A DNA stretch of 14,082 nt, taken from positions 1 to 14,082 of the forward strand of contig JAGLQP010000014.1 in NCBI GenBank assembly GCA_023136785.1, read 5' to 3'. The translations under genes were made by a program, and so were the position numbers. Source of the DNA: Spirochaetales bacterium (GTDB lineage: Bacteria > Spirochaetota > Spirochaetia > SZUA-6 > DRHE01). Under the pieces are notes generated by a model that had not been told where the DNA came from, did not search any database, and worked only from the letters and a program-made list of their open reading frames with translations. Positions 8,724 to 14,082 of this stretch are shown here, one piece after another; within the stretch, counting starts at the first letter, position 1; each line of letters begins with the position of its first letter.

Positions 8724-8785
8724 ACTATAGGCGATAGTGGATCCTACCCCTCATTATGAGGTAGGAAGACATCGCAATCTTCCTA
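8724..8785. promoter_or_regulatory. three adjoining inverted repeats between birA and pgl
   Basis: (1) ACTAT-AGGCG-ATAGT (8724-8738). (2) CCTA(CC)CCTCA-TTAT-GAGGTAGG (8743-8765), a stem with a 2-nt bulge. (3) A perfect 8-bp stem, TAGGAAGA / TCTTCCTA, with an 8-nt loop (8762-8785). Stems 2 and 3 share bases at 8762-8765, so they exclude each other if transcribed. The block ends 27 bp before the pgl start. No T-run follows, so it is not a plain terminator. It may be an operator or leader structure for pgl or birA. Confidence 0.45.
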
Positions 8786-8812
8786 AGGGTAGGACCGAGG
8801 GAGAGGTAGGCT

Positions 8813-9574
8813 GTGGAAAAGGTACAGGTGTTTGCCGATCTGCAGGAGCTGTCCGATCAGGCAGCTCAAGTTTTGTTTGCAGCGATCGAGGATGATTGCG
8901 CTTCCGGCAAAGAACCGGCTGTCGTTCTAGCCGGTGGATCGACGCCCCAGGGTTGCTATCGAAAATTGGCGGAGCTGCTGGGGGCGTTTCCCGACGGGTG
9001 CCGGAAGATCCACTGGTTCATCGGCGATGAACGCTGGGCCGGCACGGAGAGCAAAGAAAGCAACGAAGGGATGATCCGCAGCACTCTCCTCGCTCCGCTG
9101 GATATCGCTGAGGAACGTATCTTTTCCTGGCAGGCCGGGCTGGGTAGTCCGATTGGGAGAGCCCGCCAGTACGAAGAAGTCCTGAAAAAGCAATTCGATG
9201 CGGAGAGCAAGTATCCGGATCTTCTCGTTTTAGGCATGGGAGAGGACGGACACACGGCATCACTGTTCTCAGACGGTTGGGCTATGCGAGGGGGCGCCCC
9301 GAATCCCACTCAGGATGCAATGCCGATGAGTCCCAATCTTCCGGGCTGGACCGCAGCGGTGTACGCTCCGCGAGCTCAGAGCTTCCGCTTGACCATGACC
9401 GCGGCGTTCCTCAAACTTGCCCGGCGGATTTTCTTTTTAGTGAGCGGGCAAAACAAGCGGGAGACACTCGCCAGAGTATTGAAAAAGGATCCTGAGCTTC
9501 CCGCTTCCTGGTTGAATCTCGATCACACGAGGTTTCTCGTTACCAGAGACGCCGTTGATACGGCCCGTCTCTGA
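8813..9574 (+). CDS. pgl: 6-phosphogluconolactonase
   Basis: 253 aa, the DevB/Pgl family. Hydrolyses 6-phospho-D-glucono-1,5-lactone to 6-phosphogluconate in the oxidative pentose phosphate pathway (cytosol). Family motifs: VVLAGGSTPQGCYRKL (37-52), HWFIGDERW (67-75) with the following SNEGM (83-87), and the signature LLVLGMGEDGHTASLFSD (137-154), then SFRLTMTAAFL and a final region with SGQNKRETL. Start GTG 8813 follows GGGAGAGG about 6 nt upstream. Glucose-6-phosphate dehydrogenase and 6-phosphogluconate dehydrogenase are not in the window, so the gene is separated from its pathway partners here. It is convergent with mnmA, only 13 bp between the stops, and no terminator is seen between them. 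Confidence 0.95.
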   Translation: MEKVQVFADLQELSDQAAQVLFAAIEDDCASGKEPAVVLAGGSTPQGCYRKLAELLGAFPDGCRKIHWFIGDERWAGTESKESNEGMIRSTLLAPLDIAEERIFSWQAGLGSPIGRARQYEEVLKKQFDAESKYPDLLVLGMGEDGHTASLFSDGWAMRGGAPNPTQDAMPMSPNLPGWTAAVYAPRAQSFRLTMTAAFLKLARRIFFLVSGQNKRETLARVLKKDPELPASWLNLDHTRFLVTRDAVDTARL

Positions 9575-9587
9575 GGCGCCCAGACCG

Positions 9588-10646
9588 TCAGTCTATAACC
9601 CCACCACCGAGAACCAACCCTTCAGCGTAAAACACGGCGGACTGGCCCGGTGTAACGATCTCCGGGTGATCCAAGACAACTCGAAAACCCTCGGCCTCCG
9701 GCTCCACCGTACAGGAGATCTCACCGATCTGATAGCGGATCTTCACGGTGCAGCGGAGCGGCCGGGCCGGTGGATCGATAAACCAGTTCGTTTTGCTGAT
9801 CAGAAAATCACGGCGCCCGGCATCCTCCTGTCTGGCCACGACAATCCGGTTTGCCCGGGGATCGATACGGGCAACGTACCAGGGACCGTTGCCCAACCCC
9901 AGGCCCCGTCGCTGGCCGACCGTGTAGTTGATTGTACCCCTGTGTTTCCCGAGCACGCGGCCTGCTGGATCAACAATATCGCCGGTTTGAAAGATTTCGC
10001 TGCTGCCTGTTTGCTCGCGGATAAACTCCACGTAGTTGTCTTCCACGAAGCAGGCGTCCTGACTCTCTTTAACCTTCGTGTAGGGAAGCCCCATCTCTTC
10101 CGCCTTGGATAGAATCTCCGATTTGCGGTATTCCCCCAATGGAAGCACCAGTTTGGGGAGCATCCCCTTGTCGATCTGATAGAGCATGTAGGATTGATCT
10201 TTGACAGGATCCCTTCCCTTGGCTATGAAATACCCATTCGATGTCTTCACGATTCGCGCATAGTGTCCTGTCGAGAAGAGAAGCTCTTCAGAATCTTCGA
10301 GCATATCCTTTTGGCGGAGAGTCCGCGCCAATTCAAAATAGAATGCGTCGAAGCGGATGCTTTTGTTGCAGACCACACAGGGGTTGGGGGTCTTTCCTCT
10401 CAGATAGGTCTGGATGAAATCCTCTACGACCTGGCCCCGAAACTGTTCGTACAGATCCACCTGAATATAGGGGATCTCGAGGCTGCGGCAGACATCCCTC
10501 GCCCGGTTCAACACCTCGACGGAACAGCAGCGGGAATTCGGCCAGATCAAATGACTGGCTCCCACCATCCGCGGATATTTCTTGTTCAACAGCACGGCGG
10601 CTACAGCGGAATCCACTCCACCGCTCAACGCGATTGCCAGAACCAT
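9588..10646 (-). CDS. mnmA: tRNA 2-thiouridylase MnmA
   Basis: 352 aa. Uses ATP to adenylate U34 of the Lys, Glu and Gln tRNAs and inserts sulfur to give 2-thiouridine (cytosol). Seen: the PP-loop ALSGGVDSAVA (6-16), the first catalytic cysteine in NPCVVCNKSIRFDAF (Cys93, with an extra Cys90), FSTGHYARI near 124, DPVKDQSYMLY near 146, the second cysteine in SQDACFVEDNY (Cys199), TVGQRRGLGLG, and the final TPGQSAVFY...LGGGVID. CxxC plus the distant cysteine could hold an Fe-S cluster, as proposed for some MnmA and related thiolases. An extra pair of cysteines (RCCS, 39-42) replaces the usual acidic loop. ATG 10646 has no clear ribosome site. The gene is divergent from the ParB-like gene; their promoters overlap. 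Confidence 0.95.
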   Translation of the reverse strand: MVLAIALSGGVDSAVAAVLLNKKYPRMVGASHLIWPNSRCCSVEVLNRARDVCRSLEIPYIQVDLYEQFRGQVVEDFIQTYLRGKTPNPCVVCNKSIRFDAFYFELARTLRQKDMLEDSEELLFSTGHYARIVKTSNGYFIAKGRDPVKDQSYMLYQIDKGMLPKLVLPLGEYRKSEILSKAEEMGLPYTKVKESQDACFVEDNYVEFIREQTGSSEIFQTGDIVDPAGRVLGKHRGTINYTVGQRRGLGLGNGPWYVARIDPRANRIVVARQEDAGRRDFLISKTNWFIDPPARPLRCTVKIRYQIGEISCTVEPEAEGFRVVLDHPEIVTPGQSAVFYAEGLVLGGGVID

Positions 10647-10684
10647 GAGGTTAAATGTACAGAAAAAGCACCCCGCCTGTCATC

Positions 10685-10714
10685 TTGAAACAGGGAAAAC
10701 GCCTGTTATATTAT
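10685..10714 (+). promoter_or_regulatory. promoter of the ParB/serine-kinase-like gene, almost leaderless
   Basis: TTGAAA (10685-10690), 16 bp, TATATT (10707-10712); TATTAT (10709-10714) with an 18-bp spacer is an alternative -10. Predicted start at 10719-10721 leaves only 3-5 nt before ATG 10724, and no ribosome site is present. Confidence 0.6.
10689..10707. repeat. operator-like inverted repeat inside the divergent promoters
   Basis: AACAGG (10689-10694), 7 nt, CCTGTT (10702-10707) is a perfect 6-bp inverted repeat. It fills the spacer of the plus promoter and the start region of the minus one. CGCCTGT also occurs as a direct repeat at 10674-10680 and 10700-10706, 26 bp apart. A repressor bound here would cover both promoters. 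Confidence 0.4.
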
Positions 10715-10718
10715 ATCA
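10710..10718 (-). promoter_or_regulatory. extended -10 promoter element of mnmA
   Basis: On the minus strand TGATATAAT (10718-10710) is a perfect TATAAT with the TGn extension. No good -35 box is seen 17 bp upstream, which an extended -10 can tolerate. Start near 10703 gives a ~57-nt leader. It overlaps the -10 of the divergent plus-strand promoter. Confidence 0.5.
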
Positions 10719-10723
10719 TCATC

Positions 10724-11566
10724 ATGAAAGAGGTCCTCGACAAGATAAAAATCATTCCCATTTCGGAGATCCTGCTCCACGAAGGTGTTGTGACCGAATG
10801 GACGGAGAAACTCAAGCTTAATATCGATCATGACGGCATCCTAAAGAACCCCATCATCGTGACGCGCTACCAGGGCCACTACATCGCCCTGGACGGCATG
10901 CACCGGGTCACGGCTCTGAAAGCCCTCGGCTGCAGGGATATCGTGGTCTACGAGGTGGACTACGACGATCCCTCGATCGGCCTGTTCGGCTGGGACGCCC
11001 TGATCCTCGATGCCTGCCCCGTCCCCCGGCTTCTAGAAGCTTTTGCCCAACGGGAAAACCTGTCCCTGACCACCCACGAAGATTTTTCGAGTGCGGTGGA
11101 GAATATCCGCCGCCATCGCTCCTGCTTCGCCATTCTCACCAGAGAGCAGGAAGTGTACGAGATGAGGATGCGGGAAGAGCGGTACAGCCTGGACCTGCTG
11201 ATTCGTGCTCTGAAGGACTTCGAAGCAGATCTGGACCGCCGGAATCTGCGCATCATCTACGTCGCGGACGATCAATCGGAGAATACATTTCAGCAGCATC
11301 GGAATGCCTTCAGCCTGTTCAAGCGCCCGTTTTTCACGAAAGATGAGGTGGTGCGCCGGACCATAGAAGGCAAGATTCTTCCAAGGAAGAGCACCCGCCA
11401 TCTCTTTCCACTCCGTCCGCTGCGCATCGACATCGATTTCATTCTGTTGAAAGAAGAGATCGATCTTGTCACCAAGAATCAACTGCTTCAGTCGCGGATC
11501 ACCTGGTGCTTGGAGAACAACATGGTCCGCTACTATCCTGAATCCGTACTGATTCTCTCGGACTGA
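10724..11566 (+). CDS. ParB/sulfiredoxin-fold protein, candidate free L-serine kinase (SerK/SbnI-like)
   Basis: 280 aa, no signal or membrane segment. The N-terminal domain has the ParB/sulfiredoxin pattern: IPISEILLHEGV (11-22), LKLNIDHDGILKNPIIV (30-46) and ALDGMHRVTALKALGC (55-70). His19-Glu20 and the DGxHR box (Asp57-Arg61) sit where SerK of archaea and SbnI of Staphylococcus carry the catalytic glutamate and nucleotide/serine site. The C-terminal part, KILPRKSTRHLFPLRPLRID (217-236) and NNMVRYYPESVLIL (265-278), also recalls the SbnI/SerK family and not chromosome-partitioning ParB; there is no helix-turn-helix. These enzymes make O-phospho-L-serine. ATG 10724 is chosen because the promoter lies just before it; an ATG at 10655 precedes the promoter. 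The stop overlaps the next start as TGATG. The kinase role is an inference from remembered motifs; a DNA-binding regulator is the alternative. Confidence 0.75.
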   Translation: MKEVLDKIKIIPISEILLHEGVVTEWTEKLKLNIDHDGILKNPIIVTRYQGHYIALDGMHRVTALKALGCRDIVVYEVDYDDPSIGLFGWDALILDACPVPRLLEAFAQRENLSLTTHEDFSSAVENIRRHRSCFAILTREQEVYEMRMREERYSLDLLIRALKDFEADLDRRNLRIIYVADDQSENTFQQHRNAFSLFKRPFFTKDEVVRRTIEGKILPRKSTRHLFPLRPLRIDIDFILLKEEIDLVTKNQLLQSRITWCLENNMVRYYPESVLILSD

Positions 11567-12837
11567 TGCCCGGAATCCAGGTCGATCGGTGTTGGCGATG
11601 CCCAACTGCCCCACGGGTTGTCATCGGCGCAATTCTCCTGCTCTGTCTGTCTCTGCTTTCCCCCGCGGGCGTAGAGGCGGAAGAGGACGGGGAAAAGAAG
11701 GATCTTTTCTTTTATAGAATTACAGATGTGCGCCGGTACTTTGTCTGGGGGTGGGATTTCATTCCCACAGGAATCGACGTGACCATTGGCTACGAGCTAC
11801 CGCCGTGGTTCGCTGGAGTGGATACGATCCTCCAGGCAACTCTGGGCGGCGGCTACGAAGGCTTCGGGACCTTTCGCGCATTTGATTACAGGCCGAACAC
11901 TCCGTTGGATCCGGCGGAAACCGCCGACCCAAACGGCAATCTCGAGCTCAACAGCCCCAACTTCCAGTGGCAGGCGGGGATCCGCCAGGGAATCCTTTGG
12001 AATCAGGAATTGGACCGCAACCTCCTCGAAGCTTTTCTCTACTATCGCGGCCGCTACGATCGCTACCTCGACGGACGGCACTACTGGGGAAGCGACGAAA
12101 CCCAGATCGCAGCCATCGAAAGCGCCCATGAAGCCTGGCAGGCAAGCTACCTCGGCAGCGACGCCTACGGGATCTTCGGCAGCTCTCTGTTCGCGGGGCT
12201 AACTTTCGACGCCCTGCGCTTTGACCGGCGCAGCAAGGCCTACGACGGAACGCACGCCGAGGCGTCTTTCGAAATCAGCCCCTACTTTCCCTCGGTTCTG
12301 GGCGCCAGCGATTTCTGGCGGCTGAATTTTTCGACCAAGACCTTCTGGATTCTGTATCAGGGTCGCCCGCAGACGGAAAAAAATTGGTTCACGATCTACG
12401 CGGGGAGCTACTTCTCCATCGACTACGCCGATGCCCGCAGGCAGATGCCCCTCTACGTGATGCAGACCTTCGGAGGCACGAAGCCGCGAAAAGGCCTGGC
12501 CCATGCGGTTCGGGGTTTCGAGGACTACTCCTGGGACACCCAGCTGAAGATCGTTCACAACCTCGATCTGCGCTTCAATCTACCTGTGATCTATTCGACC
12601 CGTGGCCGGGATCTGCTTCCCGGCTTAATTCTCTATTTCGACCTGGGTTACGGGAGTCGATACTGGAGAGATCCCCTGGACACGCGGGGGGGATTTTTGG
12701 GCTCAACTGGAGTTGGAGCCTACTTTGGAATTCTCGATTTCGTCTACGCGCAGTTGTACTGCCACTTCCCCCTGATCGGGCAGAGGATCGACGGCGCGCC
12801 CTTCGCGCTGGACATCGACATCGGTCTCCATTTCTAG
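11566..12837 (+). CDS. Omp85/BamA-like outer-membrane beta-barrel protein without POTRA domains
   Basis: 423 aa. Signal peptide: hydrophobic core VVIGAILLLCLSLLSPAGV (18-36), likely cleavage after VEA (38). The mature part is rich in alternating aromatic strands and closes with ...FALDIDIGLHF, a terminal Phe typical of barrels inserted by the Bam complex. HAVRGFEDYSW (313-323) carries the VRGF motif of the Omp85 loop 6, followed by LDLRFNLPVIY and LPGLILYFDLGYG, as in the last BamA strands. About 385 mature residues leave no room for POTRA repeats, so it is not BamA itself. It may be a channel, a lipid-exposed structural barrel or a protease-type Omp85 relative. Start ATG 11566 overlaps the preceding stop (TGATG), so expression depends on the ParB-like gene. 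No conventional ribosome site is needed or seen. Its presence shows that the host is a diderm. Confidence 0.75.
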   Translation: MPGIQVDRCWRCPTAPRVVIGAILLLCLSLLSPAGVEAEEDGEKKDLFFYRITDVRRYFVWGWDFIPTGIDVTIGYELPPWFAGVDTILQATLGGGYEGFGTFRAFDYRPNTPLDPAETADPNGNLELNSPNFQWQAGIRQGILWNQELDRNLLEAFLYYRGRYDRYLDGRHYWGSDETQIAAIESAHEAWQASYLGSDAYGIFGSSLFAGLTFDALRFDRRSKAYDGTHAEASFEISPYFPSVLGASDFWRLNFSTKTFWILYQGRPQTEKNWFTIYAGSYFSIDYADARRQMPLYVMQTFGGTKPRKGLAHAVRGFEDYSWDTQLKIVHNLDLRFNLPVIYSTRGRDLLPGLILYFDLGYGSRYWRDPLDTRGGFLGSTGVGAYFGILDFVYAQLYCHFPLIGQRIDGAPFALDIDIGLHF

Positions 12838-12838
12838 T

Positions 12839-12857
12839 GGCTGCAGGGCCCGCAGCC
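12839..12857 (+). terminator. weak hairpin after the barrel gene
   Basis: GGCTGC (12839-12844), 7 nt, GCAGCC (12852-12857), a perfect GC-rich stem 1 bp after the stop codon. It is followed by AAGAATTCTTTC and not a clean T-run, so termination may be partial. Confidence 0.35.
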
Positions 12858-12889
12858 AAGAATTCTTTCAGAAAAGAAGCTCCGTTCAC

Positions 12890-12918
12890 TTGACGAGAAA
12901 TGGCGCCTGACTTATCGT
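12890..12918 (+). promoter_or_regulatory. probable promoter of phnD
   Basis: TTGACG (12890-12895), 17 bp, TATCGT (12913-12918). Start near 12925 gives a ~38-nt leader carrying the strong ribosome site AAAGGAGG 6 nt before ATG 12963. Confidence 0.5.
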
Positions 12919-12962
12919 TGTTGATGACAAATAAAAAGCTCTTTTTACAAAGGAGGAGCAAA

Positions 12963-13886
12963 ATGCTCAAAAAAACTCTACTAATTGCAGCAGCACTGTT
13001 GCTGGCTGCGGGCTTGGTGGCTGTATCCGCCACCGGTGCCAAAGAAGTCCCTCTCGGGTCGGAGGAAAATCCGCTCGTCTGGGCTTTCGTGCCTTCCGGA
13101 GAGATGGGACGGGTGACCGGCGGTGCTCAGACCATAGCCGATATGCTCCACGCCGAGACAGGTCTGTACTTCAAGACCCTGGTGGCCACCGAATACGCCG
13201 GGGTCATCGAGGCCCTGAGAGCCGATCCACCTACGGCTCACATAGCTTCCCTGGCCACCTTCTCCTACATCTTGGCCTCAGACATCGGCGTCGCAAAGGC
13301 GGCGCTGGTATCCGTTCGCCGGGGTACTGCCTTCTACCAGGGGCAGATCATTGCCCGAGTGGACAGCGGTATCAAGGATCTGACCGACCTCAAGGGCAAG
13401 TCCTTTGCCCGACCCGATCCCCTGTCCACCAGCGGCTGGATAATTCCCAGTATAGTTTTGCAGGCCGCCGGCATCAATTTGGACCGTGATATCAAGATCG
13501 TGGACGCAGGCAGCCACGATGCAGTAGTAGCGGCAGTGTACAGTGGAGACGTGGATGCGGGGGCTTGTTACCTAGACTTGAATACCCGCATACCCATGCG
13601 GGAAATGCAGAAGGAGCATCCTGATGCAGCAGAGGAGTTAGCGACGCTACAGATATCGCCGGAAATCCCCAACGACGGGGTGCAGTTCCATCCTTCAGTA
13701 TCTGAGGACATGAAGGACAAGATCGTAGCCGCCCTGCTGAAGATTGCAGAAACCGAAGAGGGGGAAGAAGCCCTCCTTAAGGCCTACCAGTGGAATACGC
13801 TGGAGCCTCACGACGACACTTTCTACGATCCCTTCCGTCAGGTCCTCCAGGCGGCTGGAGTCACGGCTGAAGAACTGATGAAATAA
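12963..13886 (+). CDS. phnD: phosphate/phosphite/phosphonate ABC transporter substrate-binding protein (PhnD family)
   Basis: 307 aa, exported. The signal segment is MLKKTLLIAAALLLAAGLVA (1-20), followed by VSATGAKE: no lipobox cysteine, the look of many spirochaete binding proteins. The mature part starts NPLVWAFVPSGEMGRV (37-52), the first lobe of the PhnD/PtxB type-2 binding-protein fold. Further on come ADPPTAHIASLATFSYILA, GIKDLTDLKGKSFARPDPLSTSGW (hinge and anion-binding loop, with the Ser/Thr/Ser run) and SHDAVVAAVYSGDVDAGACYLD. It captures an oxyanion or phosphonate in the periplasm and delivers it to the membrane transporter; which ligand cannot be read off. The start is ATG 12963, with AAAGGAGG 6 nt upstream; an ATG at 12900 lies upstream of the promoter -10. 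phnC follows after a terminator. Confidence 0.85.
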   Translation: MLKKTLLIAAALLLAAGLVAVSATGAKEVPLGSEENPLVWAFVPSGEMGRVTGGAQTIADMLHAETGLYFKTLVATEYAGVIEALRADPPTAHIASLATFSYILASDIGVAKAALVSVRRGTAFYQGQIIARVDSGIKDLTDLKGKSFARPDPLSTSGWIIPSIVLQAAGINLDRDIKIVDAGSHDAVVAAVYSGDVDAGACYLDLNTRIPMREMQKEHPDAAEELATLQISPEIPNDGVQFHPSVSEDMKDKIVAALLKIAETEEGEEALLKAYQWNTLEPHDDTFYDPFRQVLQAAGVTAEELMK

Positions 13887-13904
13887 TAGTTCATCGATTC
13901 TGTG

Positions 13905-13938
13905 GAGAGGAGGACTCAAGACGTTCTCCTCTCTTTTT
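13905..13938 (+). terminator. intrinsic terminator between phnD and phnC
   Basis: Stem GAGAGGAGGAC (13905-13915) / GTTCTCCTCTC (13923-13933), 11 bp including one G-U pair, 7-nt loop, then TTTTT (13934-13938). It lies 18 bp after the phnD stop and would cut readthrough, so that the binding protein is made in excess over the transporter parts. Confidence 0.9.
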
Positions 13939-14013
13939 GTACATCCGAATCAGTGGCTCTTGCAGTTGCTGGGCGGTCGATCATATTCCCTGTGGGGAAC
14001 AAGAGGGGCAGGT

Positions 14014-14082
14014 ATGTTCGAGGTGAAAAACCTGACCAAGATCTATGACGATGGAACGGTAGCCCTGAAAGACGTGAGCTTC
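14014..14082 (+). CDS. phnC: phosphonate-type ABC transporter ATP-binding protein, 5' end only
   Basis: Only the first 23 codons are in the window: MFEVKNLTKIYDDGTVALKD plus VSF. This is the usual beginning of ABC ATPases of the PhnC type (the aromatic 'Y' that stacks on ATP, then xALxDVSF before the Walker A loop, which is off the edge). With phnD next to it, it should power import across the inner membrane. The ribosome site is GAGGGG, 7 nt before ATG 14014. The gap after the terminator (13939-14013) has only a weak promoter-like pair, TTGCAG (13960) and CATATT (13982), so readthrough from phnD may be needed. Assignment rests on context and a short N-terminus. Confidence 0.75.
   Translation, partial: MFEVKNLTKIYDDGTVALKDVSF

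Noticed and set aside
9575..9587. Terminator between the convergent pgl and mnmA
   Set aside because: Only 13 bp lie between the stops and the best stem nearby is 4 bp without a T-run.

Overview
The window is 14.1 kb of ordinary bacterial chromosome, moderately GC-rich by eye and gene-dense. It probably comes from a free-living, diderm spirochaete (Spirochaetota). Three things point there. A predicted outer-membrane barrel implies two membranes. The PhnD-type binding protein has the spirochaete-like export end '...VSATGAKE' with no lipobox cysteine. The GroEL N-terminus and the overall gene style also fit. This placement is an inference from remembered sequence patterns; no search was run.

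Left part (1-3942, all minus strand). A branched-chain aminotransferase gene has a clear sigma70-type promoter. It overlaps by 4 bp the start of an ADP-forming acyl-CoA synthetase that runs off the left edge. Together they could begin and end a branched-chain amino-acid fermentation route: transamination, then, after an oxidoreductase not seen here, ATP formation from a branched acyl-CoA. Upstream is a short QueG-like double [4Fe-4S] protein that lacks the usual QueG catalytic motif. Several GGACC/GGTCC half-sites sit around the aminotransferase promoter.

Middle part (3943-6257). A decayed plus-strand operon remains: the tail of a VOC/glyoxalase protein, then the first ~40 codons of a D-lyxose-isomerase-like gene. 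The second remnant stops at the strong terminator of groEL. groEL (minus strand) stands alone without groES. It has a promoter with an A/T-rich upstream element and an unusual spaced inverted repeat, and I see no CIRCE element.

Right part (6258-14082). An unrecognised 554-aa protein is followed by birA (convergent), pgl, mnmA (convergent to pgl) and a divergent ParB/sulfiredoxin-fold protein that resembles the free-serine kinases SerK/SbnI. The latter is coupled through a TGATG junction to a POTRA-less Omp85-like outer-membrane barrel. The window ends with phnD and the start of phnC, a phosphonate/phosphite/phosphate-type ABC importer, with an intrinsic terminator between them.

No rRNA, tRNA, CRISPR array, IS element or integrase was seen. 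The most interesting items are the candidate serine kinase/outer-membrane pair with its overlapping divergent promoters, the fermentation pair, the QueG-like protein without its signature, the orphan 554-aa protein, and several genes whose promoters sit almost on their start codons.
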